DNA of 13,712 nt from the NCBI GenBank assembly GCA_913774725.1, contig CAJYIG010000174.1, positions 1 to 13,712 on the forward strand. The letters are read 5' to 3'. This DNA comes from an uncultured Curtobacterium sp. (GTDB taxonomy: Bacteria; Actinomycetota; Actinomycetes; Actinomycetales; Microbacteriaceae). Below the pieces are notes generated by a model. It was not told the DNA's origin and did not search any database. It worked only from the letters and a program-made list of their open reading frames with translations. Numbering within the stretch: position 1 is the stretch's first letter; each line of letters starts with the position of its first letter. Below, piece after piece: positions 1 through 6,887 of the stretch. A program made the translations under genes and the position numbers.

Positions 1-3
1 CCC

Positions 4-966
4 TCAGGCCGGCTCGGCCGCCCTGGGTGCGAGCGTCCGCCGCCGCGCGGCTCGGGCCGCGACGAAACTGTCGACCGTCAGGAGCACGAGCGCTGCCCAG
101 ACGATCCCGAAGCCGATCCACCGCGCGGGCGGCATCGCCTCGTGCTGCACGACCACCCCGACCAGCAGCTGCATCACCGGCGCCAGGTACTGCGTGAGTC
201 CGAGCGTCGACAGCGACACCCGCCGTGCCGACGACGCGAAGAGCAGCAGCGGCACCGCGGTCGCCGGCCCGGTGAGCACGGTGACGAGGGCGTGCGGCCA
301 CCCCTCGCTCGTGAACGTGACCCCGCCACCGAGACCCGTGACCCCGAGCACGACGAGCGCACCGACCGCGATCGGCAGCAGCCACACGGTCTCGATCGTC
401 AGCCCGCTGAGCGCGTCGACGGTGCCGCCGACCCGCTTCTTCACCAGGCCGTAGAGGCCGAACGAGAACGCCAGTGCGAGCGAGATCCACGGCACCTGTC
501 CGTAGCCGACCGCGATGACGACGACGGCGACGACGCTGATGCCGACGGCGACCCACTGCGCTGCACGGAGGCGCTCGCGGAGCACGACGACGCCGAGTGC
601 GATCGTCACGAGCGGGTTGATGAAGTAGCCGAGCGCGGCCTCGACCGTGTGGCCCGTCGTCGTCGCGGCGACGTACACGGTCCAGTTCACCAGGATGAGG
701 ACGGCCGCGAGCCCCATCACGAGCATCACCCGACGCTGGGCGAGCAGGGAGCGGGTACGGAGCCACGACCGGGTGACGGCGATCGCCACGGCGCAGAAGA
801 CCAGGCCGAAGACGATCCGCCAGGCGACGATCTCGAACGCGCCGGCGGGGGCCATCGCGGCGAAGAGCAGGGGCATGAGCCCCCACAGGCCGTACGCGAC
901 GATCGCCTGCACGACACCGACGGAGGCCTCGCTGCGTGCCGGACGTGCCGCTGTCGGTTCACTCAC
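4..966 (-). CDS. rarD: RarD-like EamA-family membrane transporter
   Basis: A 320-residue integral membrane protein with about ten hydrophobic segments, as expected for two EamA repeats. RarD-type sequence marks are visible: YGLWGLMPLLF near residue 25, an N-W-x-V-Y-V stretch followed by GHTVEAALGYFINPL near residue 105, an LRERL loop, and RRVSLSTLGLTQYLAP near residue 245. RarD proteins are about 300 residues; the extra length here is a short polar N-terminus and an Arg/Ala-rich cytoplasmic C-terminus. The substrate of the family is poorly defined: it is often annotated as a chloramphenicol-sensitive protein and is assumed to export small metabolites. The start is GTG at 966, chosen because a TAGGAT box lies six bases upstream. 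The gene follows groES on the same strand but is separated from it by a strong hairpin, so it is probably transcribed alone. Family assignment is firm; substrate is unknown. Confidence 0.9.
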   Translation of the reverse strand: MSEPTAARPARSEASVGVVQAIVAYGLWGLMPLLFAAMAPAGAFEIVAWRIVFGLVFCAVAIAVTRSWLRTRSLLAQRRVMLVMGLAAVLILVNWTVYVAATTTGHTVEAALGYFINPLVTIALGVVVLRERLRAAQWVAVGISVVAVVVIAVGYGQVPWISLALAFSFGLYGLVKKRVGGTVDALSGLTIETVWLLPIAVGALVVLGVTGLGGGVTFTSEGWPHALVTVLTGPATAVPLLLFASSARRVSLSTLGLTQYLAPVMQLLVGVVVQHEAMPPARWIGFGIVWAALVLLTVDSFVAARAARRRTLAPRAAEPA

Positions 967-972
967 GGAACC

Positions 973-978
973 ATCCTA
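973..978 (-). promoter_or_regulatory. Putative -10 box of rarD (possible leaderless start)
   Basis: TAGGAT on the minus strand, followed by six bases (GGTTCC) and then the GTG start. This spacing would place the transcription start on or next to the start codon. The same AGGA could instead act as a weak ribosome binding site with a 7-base gap, so the two readings cannot be separated here. No convincing -35 box is visible. Confidence 0.4.
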
Positions 979-1042
979 GGAAGGGGCGCAGACGCTGCGG
1001 GCGAGCGGTGCGCCTCCAGGCCGACCGATCGACCGGCCGACG

Positions 1043-1084
1043 CACGAACGCCCCGCCGGCTGTGAGCCGGACGGGGCGTTCGTG
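1043..1084 (-). terminator. Hairpin terminator after groES
   Basis: Inverted repeat with a 13-bp outer stem (1043-1055 with 1072-1084), a single bulged A at 1071, a 5-bp inner stem (1056-1060 with 1066-1070) and a 5-base loop. It begins 16 bases after the groES stop. No T-run follows, which is common for actinobacterial terminators. It separates groES from rarD. Confidence 0.75.
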
Positions 1085-1100
1085 ACGAGAGCTGCTGGTC

Positions 1101-1397
1101 TCAGTGCTCGATGACCGCGAGGACGTCGCGCGCCGAGAGGACGAGCAGGTCCTCACCGGAGTACTTGACCTCGGTGCCGCCGTACTTCGAGTAGATGACC
1201 TTGTCGCCGACGGCGACGTCGAGCGGCACGCGGTTGCCGTTGTCGTCGATGCGACCCGGGCCCACGGCGACGACCTCGCCCTCCTGGGGCTTCTCCTTCG
1301 CGGTGTCCGGGATGACGAGACCGGAAGCGGTGGTCTGCTCCGCCTCGACCTGGCGGATGACGATGCGATCCTCGAGCGGCTTGATGGTGACGGCCAC
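1101..1397 (-). CDS. groES: Co-chaperonin GroES (Hsp10)
   Basis: A 98-residue protein, the standard length for actinobacterial GroES. It caps the GroEL cylinder during ATP-driven folding of cytosolic proteins. Visible marks: N-terminal [12 protein letters not shown]; a mobile loop at about residues 16-32 ending in the hydrophobic L27-V28-I29 tripeptide that touches Gro[11 protein letters not shown] in the middle; and [15 protein letters not shown] followed by a C-terminal [10 protein letters not shown]. The start is GTG at 1397, preceded by an AGAAGAGG ribosome binding site. Two CIRCE operators and a good promoter lie upstream, so HrcA control by heat shock is expected. groEL, often the next gene, is absent; a hairpin and rarD follow instead, so the partner chaperonin must lie elsewhere. 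Identification is secure. Confidence 0.98.
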   Translation of the reverse strand: MAVTIKPLEDRIVIRQVEAEQTTASGLVIPDTAKEKPQEGEVVAVGPGRIDDNGNRVPLDVAVGDKVIYSKYGGTEVKYSGEDLLVLSARDVLAVIEH

Positions 1398-1444
1398 GGT
1401 GACCTCTTCTTTCTCGGTACTGACTCGGTACAGATGGGAACCGG

Positions 1445-1471
1445 TTGGCACTACGCACAGGAGAGTGCCAA
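1445..1471. promoter_or_regulatory. CIRCE operator (HrcA site), promoter-distal copy near the start of transcription
   Basis: TTGGCACTA, nine bases, GAGTGCCAA. This fits the CIRCE pattern TTAGCACTC-N9-GAGTGCTAA with one unpaired position (A1453 against G1463). It overlaps the predicted groES transcription start (about 1470) and lies in the first part of the leader, where bound HrcA would block initiation. Confidence 0.9.
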
Positions 1472-1476
1472 CCACA

Positions 1477-1505
1477 ACTCTAGGGACAGTCTGGCACTCG
1501 GTCAA
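1477..1505 (-). promoter_or_regulatory. groES: groES promoter (-35 and -10)
   Basis: On the minus strand TTGACC (1505-1500), a 17-base spacer, and TAGAGT (1482-1477). Five of six bases match the housekeeping -35 consensus and four of six the -10. The predicted transcription start is near 1470, giving a leader of about 73 bases. The -35 box lies inside the central spacer of the upstream CIRCE element and the -10 lies between the two CIRCE copies, so the two HrcA sites bracket the promoter. Confidence 0.8.
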
Positions 1506-1517
1506 TCCGAGTGCCAG
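1491..1517. promoter_or_regulatory. CIRCE operator (HrcA site), copy covering the -35 box
   Basis: CTGGCACTC, nine bases, GAGTGCCAG: a perfect 9-9-9 inverted repeat of the CIRCE type. Its central spacer contains part of the groES -35 box. It ends 39 bases before the start codon of the divergent methyltransferase gene, so it may also influence that gene. Confidence 0.92.
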
Positions 1518-1556
1518 CACGTGTCGGGCTCCCCGGCGACCTGGGAGGATCGTCGG

Positions 1557-2759
1557 GTGGAAGCCGCCGACCTCGCCCAGCTGTTGACCCCCGAGGGGAT
1601 GGCCCTGCTCGACCGTACCCCCGGCGTCTCGGACGGGGGCGAGATCGTCCGGGTGGTCTCCCGGCTGCGGGGTGAGGGGCACGATCCAGGCCTCGTCGCC
1701 GCGGTGCTCACCCAGGCGAAGCTGCGGCAGAAGGCCCGTGCGAAGTTCGGGGACTTCGCCGCGCGGATGCTCTTCACCGAAGCCGGTCTCGAGCAGGCCA
1801 CCCGGCTGCAGGTGGCCGCGCAGCACGCCGGTCGGTTCGCCGCGGCGGGCCTCACCCGGGTCGCCGACCTCGGCTGCGGCATCGGGGGCGACGCGATGGC
1901 GATGGCGGCGCTCGACCTCGACGTCACCGCGGTCGACCGGGACGAGGTGACGGCTGCGGTCGCGACGCACAACCTCGCGCTGTGGCCGAACGCGCGGGTC
2001 GAGCTCGGCGACGCGACCGCGTTCGACCTGTCGCGCGTCGACGGTGTGTGGATGGACCCTGCGCGACGGACTGCCGGGCACGCGAACACGAAGCGTCTGG
2101 CCGACCCCGACGACTGGTCGCCGTCGCTCGACACCGTGTTCGCTGCGGCGACGACGACCCCGACGGGTGTCAAGCTCGGGCCCGGGATCGACCGCGACCT
2201 GATCCCGGACACCCTCGAGGCGCAGTGGGTCTCCGTCGACCGCGAGGTCGTCGAGCTCGTCCTCTGGTCCGGCCCCCTTGCACGAGAGGGGGTCCGGCGC
2301 GCGGCGACGGTCATCGGTGCGCACGGCATCGCCGAGCTCACCGGAGCGGCCGACGCCGAGGACGTCGAGGTCGGCCCCGTCGGCGCCTACCTGTACGAGC
2401 CCGACGGCGCGGTCATCCGCGCCCGGCTCATCGGGGACCTGGCCCGCTCGGTCGACGGGCGCATGCTGTCCGAGGGCATCGCGTACGTCACCTCGGACCG
2501 CGCCGTGACGACACCGTTCGCGCAGGGGTTCCGCGTGCTCGACACCATGCCACTCGACGTGAAGCAGCTCGCCGCGCGTCTGGCGACGGAGGACGTCGGC
2601 ACGGTCGAGATCAAGAAGCGCGGCGTCGACGTGGACCCGGCGCAGTTCCGGAAGCGGTTGCGACTGCGAGGGCGGCGCTCGGTGACGCTCGTGCTCACCC
2701 GCCTGGAGGGACGACACACCGCGCTCCTGTGCGAACGGCTCACCGACGCGGTCGGCTAA
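1557..2759 (+). CDS. Class I SAM-dependent methyltransferase with THUMP-like C-terminal domain
   Basis: A 400-residue protein. The SAM-binding motif DLGCGIGGD is at residues 104-112 and the acidic end of the second strand (AVDRDE) at 125-130. WMDPARR at 165-171 resembles the post-III catalytic signature of this actinobacterial family, and DPDDWSPSL follows at 183-191. Residues from about 310 to the end, including [20 protein letters not shown], match the THUMP-like domain seen at the C-terminus of these proteins. THUMP-type domains bind RNA, so an RNA substrate is likely, but the target is not known to me. The start is GTG at 1557, with GGGAGG eight bases upstream; an in-frame GTG at 1521 has no comparable site. 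It is divergent from groES and shares its CIRCE-bearing upstream region. Family is firm, function is inferred. Confidence 0.88.
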   Translation: MEAADLAQLLTPEGMALLDRTPGVSDGGEIVRVVSRLRGEGHDPGLVAAVLTQAKLRQKARAKFGDFAARMLFTEAGLEQATRLQVAAQHAGRFAAAGLTRVADLGCGIGGDAMAMAALDLDVTAVDRDEVTAAVATHNLALWPNARVELGDATAFDLSRVDGVWMDPARRTAGHANTKRLADPDDWSPSLDTVFAAATTTPTGVKLGPGIDRDLIPDTLEAQWVSVDREVVELVLWSGPLAREGVRRAATVIGAHGIAELTGAADAEDVEVGPVGAYLYEPDGAVIRARLIGDLARSVDGRMLSEGIAYVTSDRAVTTPFAQGFRVLDTMPLDVKQLAARLATEDVGTVEIKKRGVDVDPAQFRKRLRLRGRRSVTLVLTRLEGRHTALLCERLTDAVG

Positions 2760-2788
2760 GCCGCGGGGCGGCGCGCGCGGCGGGTTCC

Positions 2789-2836
2789 GTGCGGGCGTTC
2801 CGCGGGCGCTTCGTGCGGTCGCTCCGCGGGCGTCAT
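2789..2836. repeat. Imperfect 24-bp tandem duplication
   Basis: Two adjacent 24-base units (2789-2812 and 2813-2836), each starting GTGCGG and containing TCCGCGGGCG. They match at 18 of the first 20 positions. The repeat lies in the 190-base gap between the convergent methyltransferase and DUF4190 genes, just before the shared hairpin. No function is evident. Confidence 0.55.
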
Positions 2837-2858
2837 CCCGGTCCCTTCCGCCGCCAAC

Positions 2859-2897
2859 GCGACAGGGCCCCGCCGAACGCCGGCGGGGCCCTGTCGC
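2859..2897. terminator. Bidirectional terminator between convergent genes
   Basis: A perfect 17-bp stem (2859-2875 with 2881-2897) and a 5-base AACGC loop. It lies 99 bases after the methyltransferase stop and 52 bases after the DUF4190 stop on the other strand. No T-run is present on either side; the very stable GC stem would serve both convergent genes. Confidence 0.8.
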
Positions 2898-2949
2898 TCC
2901 CGTGGAGCCGTCGGCCGCAGTGGGCCGGTCGCGATCGGCCCGGTCCGGG

Positions 2950-3756
2950 TCAGCGGATGAAGGCGCCCGAGTCGTAGTCGTACGGGTCGGAGTACCCGCC
3001 ACCCGAGTTGGCGATCAGCGCGATGAACAGGATCGCGAACAGGACGTAGAGCCCGGTGAGCACCCAGCCACCGATGATGCCGGCGAGGGCGAGGCCCCGA
3101 CCGCCCTCTCCGGTCTGCTTGATCTTGCCGAGGGCGATGTGGCCCATGATCGCGCCGGCCGGGCTCGTCAGGATGACGACGGGCCAGATGATGATGCCGG
3201 CGTACGCGAACACGATCGACAGGATCGCCAGGGTGTTCGTCTTCGGGCGCTGGGCGTACGGCTGGTACCCGGCGGTGGCGTACGGCGACGCGTACGGGTT
3301 GTTCCCCTGCTGCGGCGCGTACGGGTTGTGCTGGGGACCCGAGGCGGCGTACGGGTTCGCCGGCTGCGACTGCTGCTGTGCGTACGGGTTGCCCGGCTGC
3401 TGCTGCGCGTACGGGTTGCCCGGCTGCGGCTGCTGGCCGTACGGGTTGCCCGGCTGCTGCTGCGCGTACGGGTTCGCGGACTGCTGTCCCTGGCCGTACG
3501 GGTTGCCCGGCTGCTGCTGCGCGTACGGGTTCGCGGACTGCTGGCCCTGGCCGTACGGGGCGTCCTGCGACGGCTGCGCGTACGGGTTCCCGTTCGTCGA
3601 CTGCGCGGACGGCGAGCCCTGCTGGCCGTCCGGCTGCTGCGTGTCCGGCTGCGGCGTGCCCGACTGCTGGCCGTCCGGCTGCCCGTCGTGCTGGGGCCGA
3701 CCGTCGTCGCCCCCGCTCGACTCGCCCGGCTTCGGCCACTGGTTCTGATCGGACAC
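2950..3756 (-). CDS. DUF4190 membrane protein with NPY-rich repetitive N-terminus
   Basis: A 268-residue protein in two parts. Residues 1-170 are low-complexity and rich in Gln, Pro, Gly, Asn and Tyr, with ten NPY triplets between residues 57 and 155. Residues 174-250 form a DUF4190 domain: a hydrophobic segment (about 174-203), a loop with [20 protein letters not shown] at 205-224, and a second hydrophobic segment (about 225-249). A short acidic Tyr-rich tail follows. There is no N-terminal signal peptide, so the repeat region is probably cytoplasmic, with two membrane passes behind it. The function of DUF4190 proteins is unknown; similar Pro/Gln/Tyr-rich tails occur on actinobacterial cell-envelope proteins. 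The start is GTG at 3756, with GGGAGGGG just upstream. It lies 141 bases after tsaD and could be a separate unit. Family call is good; role unknown. Confidence 0.87.
   Translation of the reverse strand: MSDQNQWPKPGESSGGDDGRPQHDGQPDGQQSGTPQPDTQQPDGQQGSPSAQSTNGNPYAQPSQDAPYGQGQQSANPYAQQQPGNPYGQGQQSANPYAQQQPGNPYGQQPQPGNPYAQQQPGNPYAQQQSQPANPYAASGPQHNPYAPQQGNNPYASPYATAGYQPYAQRPKTNTLAILSIVFAYAGIIIWPVVILTSPAGAIMGHIALGKIKQTGEGGRGLALAGIIGGWVLTGLYVLFAILFIALIANSGGGYSDPYDYDSGAFIR
3277..3588 (-). repeat. In-frame repeats encoding NPY-A/G-Q units, with a 57-bp tandem duplication
   Basis: The sequence encodes about twelve NPY, APY or SPY units. Within it, a 19-residue unit beginning [15 protein letters not shown] occurs twice in tandem (residues 68-86 and 87-105, about 3442-3555). 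The DNA copies are nearly identical, and a degenerate third unit follows. Such recent copies can change number by replication slippage. Confidence 0.85.
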
Positions 3757-3770
3757 CGTCCACCCCTCCC

Positions 3771-3791
3771 GGCACCCGGTCGGTCGGTGCC
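3771..3791. promoter_or_regulatory. Short inverted repeat upstream of the DUF4190 gene
   Basis: GGCACC, nine bases, GGTGCC, immediately upstream of the GGGAGGGG ribosome binding site at about 3763-3770. It may be an operator half-site pair or a small leader hairpin. The 141-base gap between tsaD and this gene otherwise shows only a weak promoter-like pair, and I see no strong terminator for tsaD. Confidence 0.35.
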
Positions 3792-3897
3792 TGCTGAGCA
3801 TCCTCCCACACGGGCAGCGAGGGGGTTCAGGCACGTAGTGCGCCGTCCCGCTGCACACCTCGCGCCGGACCGCACGCCCGAGACCGCTACGCCTCGG

Positions 3898-4939
<1,042 letters not shown>

Positions 4940-4953
<14 letters not shown>

Positions 4954-5482
4954 CGAGGGTCTCCTGTCCGATCGGTCCGACACCGGTGGACGCAGCGGGC
5001 GCGACCGGGAGCTCCGCCCGCATCACCCACGCGTCGACACCGTCGGGCTGGTAGTAGCGGGGGCGGACGGCGATCCGCTCGAACCCGGCCGACGTGTACA
5101 TCGCCTGCGCCACGGGGTTGTCCGCACGCACCTCGAGGAACACCTCGTGCACGCCGCGCCGTCCGGCCTCGTCGAGGAGCTCGGTGAAGAGCACCTTCCC
5201 GATGCCCCTGCCCCGCTGCTCCGCGGCCACCGCGATCGTCTGCACGTCGGCGACGGGGTTGCCCGCGAGCGACGAGAGCCCGGCGTACCCGACGACCGTC
5301 GGCGCACCGCCCTCCGTCGTCTCCACGACGACGTAGTACCCGTGCGGCGACCACAGCTCCCCCGCCATCTGCGACGAGGACCACGCGTCGGTCGGGAAGG
5401 ACGCGTGCTCGAGGAACATGACGTCGTCGAGGTCCTGCGGCACCGCGCGGCGCAGCCGCAGCCCAGCGGGCAGTCCGCTCAC
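4940..5482 (-). CDS. rimI: RimI-type GNAT N-acetyltransferase
   Basis: A 180-residue GNAT protein. The acetyl-CoA pyrophosphate loop [10 protein letters not shown] is at residues 89-98. E117 (in LEVRADNP) and Y129 (in AMYTSAGF) are 12 residues apart, matching the general base and acid of enterobacterial RimI (E103 and Y115). RimI acetylates the N-terminus of ribosomal protein S18; actinobacterial homologues may have wider N-terminal targets. It is longer than the E. coli protein (148 residues) because of an N-terminal extension of about 8 residues and a polar C-terminal tail after residue 158. The start is GTG at 5482, whose GTGA overlaps the tsaB stop, pointing to coupled translation. Its 3' end overlaps tsaD by 14 bases. 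Confidence 0.93.
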
Positions 5483-6105
5483 CGGACGACCCGCTTCGGG
5501 GCGCCCGGCACGGTGACGTCGGGATCGCGCAGGTAGAGGGGGGTGTCGTCGGCGAAGGGTGCACCGGAGGCGAGCCGGTCCGCGGCGAGTGCCCCGAGCC
5601 TCCCGGCCGGGACGGTCGCGACGGTCGCGCGGGGCCAGTCGACGGCGTCCGGCCGGGAGGCACGGATCGCCTCGTCCCGGTCGGCCGGCCTCGCGAGTCC
5701 CGGACCCGCGACGCGGGTGCCGGTCTGGTCGTACGCGCTCCAGTAGACCTCGCGGCGACGTGCGTCCGTCAGGACGACGAACGGTCCGTCCTGCGCCTGG
5801 TCGGCCGCGATCGCGTCGTGGCTGACGAGCGGCAGGAAGGGGACGCCGCGGGCGGCCGCGAAGGTGCGGGCGGCGGCGATGCCGACGCGCAGACCGGTGA
5901 ACGGACCGGGTCCCATGCCGGCCACGACACCGGTGACGTCGGCGCCGGTGGTGCCGGCCTCGGCGAGGACGTCGGCCATGAACGGCCCGATCACCTCGGC
6001 GTGGCGGCGGGAGTCGTCGGTGCTGCGCTCGGCGACGGCTCGACCGGTGACCGGGTCGACGACGGCGACGGAGGTACCGGCGGACGTGTCGATGGCGAGG
6101 AGCAC
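5479..6105 (-). CDS. tsaB: tRNA threonylcarbamoyladenosine biosynthesis protein TsaB
   Basis: A 208-residue, inactive paralogue of TsaD that acts as its dimer partner and scaffold in t6A synthesis. Visible marks: N-terminal LLAIDTSAGTSVAV (2-15), the family signature GMGPGPFTGLRVG (63-75) and DARRREVYWSAY (114-125). The E. coli protein is 231 residues; the shorter C-terminal part here is usual in actinobacteria. The start is GTG at 6105, the only in-frame start that puts the LAIDTS strand at the N-terminus as in homologues. There is no ribosome binding site, but TACGAT lies exactly six bases upstream, so the mRNA is probably leaderless. It is the first gene of tsaB-rimI-tsaD and is split from tsaE by a small gene on the other strand. 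Confidence 0.93.
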   Translation of the reverse strand: MLLAIDTSAGTSVAVVDPVTGRAVAERSTDDSRRHAEVIGPFMADVLAEAGTTGADVTGVVAGMGPGPFTGLRVGIAAARTFAAARGVPFLPLVSHDAIAADQAQDGPFVVLTDARRREVYWSAYDQTGTRVAGPGLARPADRDEAIRASRPDAVDWPRATVATVPAGRLGALAADRLASGAPFADDTPLYLRDPDVTVPGAPKRVVR

Positions 6106-6111
6106 CCGTCC

Positions 6112-6117
6112 ATCGTA
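6112..6117 (-). promoter_or_regulatory. Putative -10 box of tsaB, leaderless arrangement
   Basis: TACGAT on the minus strand fits TANNNT, and six bases (GGACGG) separate it from the GTG start, so transcription would begin at the start codon. No Shine-Dalgarno sequence is present and no clear -35 box is seen. This supports a separate promoter for tsaB-rimI-tsaD. Confidence 0.5.
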
Positions 6118-6145
6118 GGCGCGAACGACGCGACGGACGACGGCG

Positions 6146-6151
6146 TAGTGT
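6146..6151 (+). promoter_or_regulatory. Putative -10 box of the small gene at 6185
   Basis: TAGTGT fits TANNNT and would start transcription near 6158. That gives either a leader of about 27 bases before the ATG at 6185, which has a strong ribosome binding site, or a leaderless start at the in-frame ATG at 6158. It lies about 30 bases from the divergent tsaB -10 box. Confidence 0.4.
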
Positions 6152-6184
6152 CCGGTGATGTTCCACGCACGAGGGAGGTCACAC

Positions 6185-6364
6185 ATGCCCTGGACACCCC
6201 GATCACCGGCGCACCGCGACCCCGAGCAGTGGCGTCGCCGCGGGCTGCTGCCGCCCGCGGAACTCGACGCACTCGTGCATGCCCGGCTCGGCTGGGTGGC
6301 CGCCGAGGACCCGGCCTACGCCGACTTCTTCATCGACCCGACGGCGGCGCTGCCGGGCGCGTGA
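6185..6364 (+). CDS. Small conserved-looking protein of unknown function (59 residues)
   Basis: I do not recognise this protein. The start is ATG at 6185, with GGGAGG six bases upstream, a better ribosome binding site than most here. An in-frame ATG at 6158 would add nine residues. Codons end almost entirely in G or C, as in the neighbouring genes, which supports real coding. The N-terminus is basic and Pro/Arg-rich (RDPEQWRRRG at 11-20). It is followed by a predicted amphipathic helix (LLPPAELDALVHARLGWV, 21-38) and an acidic, aromatic C-terminal part (AEDPAYADFFIDP, 40-52). There is no membrane segment or signal peptide. It sits alone on the plus strand between tsaE and tsaB, with its stop ten bases from the tsaE stop. 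A small soluble or ribosome- or complex-associated protein is possible, but no function can be given. Confidence 0.72.
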   Translation: MPWTPRSPAHRDPEQWRRRGLLPPAELDALVHARLGWVAAEDPAYADFFIDPTAALPGA

Positions 6365-6377
6365 CCGGACCCGGTCA
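6362..6377. terminator. Short palindrome holding both convergent stop codons
   Basis: TGACCGG, two bases, CCGGTCA. The left arm begins with the TGA of the plus-strand small gene and the right arm ends with the complement of the tsaE TGA. The 7-bp arms are short for a terminator, and no other terminator is visible for either gene, so termination here is uncertain. Confidence 0.35.
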
Positions 6378-6887
6378 GAGGGAGACGTCTGCCCAGCGGT
6401 CGCCGCTGGCCGTCACGACGACCCGTCGGGGCTCATCGGGGACGTCGTCCGGGTCGAGGTCCTCCGCCCCGGGGCCCGTCGCGTCGGCTCCGGTCGCGCG
6501 GACGATCTCGACGTCGAGCACGTCGTCCGCGATGCCGTCGACGAAGCCCCTCCCCCACTCGACGACCACGACGGAACCGTCCCAGTCGAGGTCGAGGTCG
6601 TCGAGCTCCACCGGGTCGCTCAGCCGGTAAGCGTCGACGTGGACGAGGTCCGGCCCGGCGGTCGTGGGGTGGGTCCGGGCGAGCACGAAGGTCGGACTCG
6701 ACACCTGCCCGCGGGCACCGAGCGCGGCGCCGAGGCCCCGTGTGAGCGTCGTCTTGCCGGCACCGAGCGGGCCGGTCAGGACGACGAGGTCCCCCGCGCG
6801 CAGGACCGCGGCGAGCCGGGCGCCGAGCGCACCCATCTCGTCGGTCGTCGACACCGTCGTGTCGAGCAGCACCCGGGCGTCGGTCAC
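6375..6887 (-). CDS. tsaE: tRNA threonylcarbamoyladenosine biosynthesis ATPase TsaE
   Basis: A 170-residue P-loop ATPase that drives the TsaB-TsaD cycle in t6A synthesis. Walker A is GPLGAGKTTLTR (39-50). Other marks are QVSSPTFVLARTH (61-73, the family SPTF motif), HVDAYRL (83-89) and the VVEWG strand (108-112). It is slightly longer than E. coli TsaE (153) because of an acidic insert at about 134-153 that looks like a disordered loop. The start is GTG at 6887; its GTGA overlaps the stop of the upstream racemase gene, and GGGAG lies five bases before it. It is the last gene of the glmS-acpS-alr-alr-tsaE run and is physically separated from tsaB-rimI-tsaD by the small plus-strand gene. Confidence 0.96.
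   Translation of the reverse strand: MTDARVLLDTTVSTTDEMGALGARLAAVLRAGDLVVLTGPLGAGKTTLTRGLGAALGARGQVSSPTFVLARTHPTTAGPDLVHVDAYRLSDPVELDDLDLDWDGSVVVVEWGRGFVDGIADDVLDVEIVRATGADATGPGAEDLDPDDVPDEPRRVVVTASGDRWADVSL

Noticed and set aside
142..1065. Long plus-strand open frame opposite rarD.
   Set aside because: Arg/Asp/His-rich composition typical of the antisense frame of a GC-rich gene; rarD on the other strand is a clear family member.
2756..2836. Minus-strand frame of 26 codons with ATG at 2836 and a modest AGGG upstream, encoding a Pro/Arg/His-rich peptide.
   Set aside because: It is generated by the 24-bp tandem duplication, lies directly behind the 17-bp terminator hairpin on its own strand, and overlaps the methyltransferase stop. 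No sign of a conserved protein.
1398..3002. Open frame extending groES upstream by more than 500 codons on the minus strand.
   Set aside because: The extension crosses the groES promoter and CIRCE sites and is antisense to the methyltransferase. GroES is complete at 98 residues.
3277..3588. Regular repeats considered as a CRISPR array.
   Set aside because: The repeats are in-frame coding units of changing length without unique spacers, and no cas genes are present.
3056..3748. Cys/Gly/Tyr-rich plus-strand frame opposite the DUF4190 gene, resembling a secreted repeat protein.
   Set aside because: It is the mirror of the NPY repeat DNA; it has no ribosome binding site, and the minus-strand product has a recognisable DUF4190 domain.
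4954..4983. ATG at 4983 as start of tsaD.
   Set aside because: It has no good ribosome binding site and overlaps rimI by 44 bases; GTG at 4953 has ACAGGAGA and gives the usual N-terminus.
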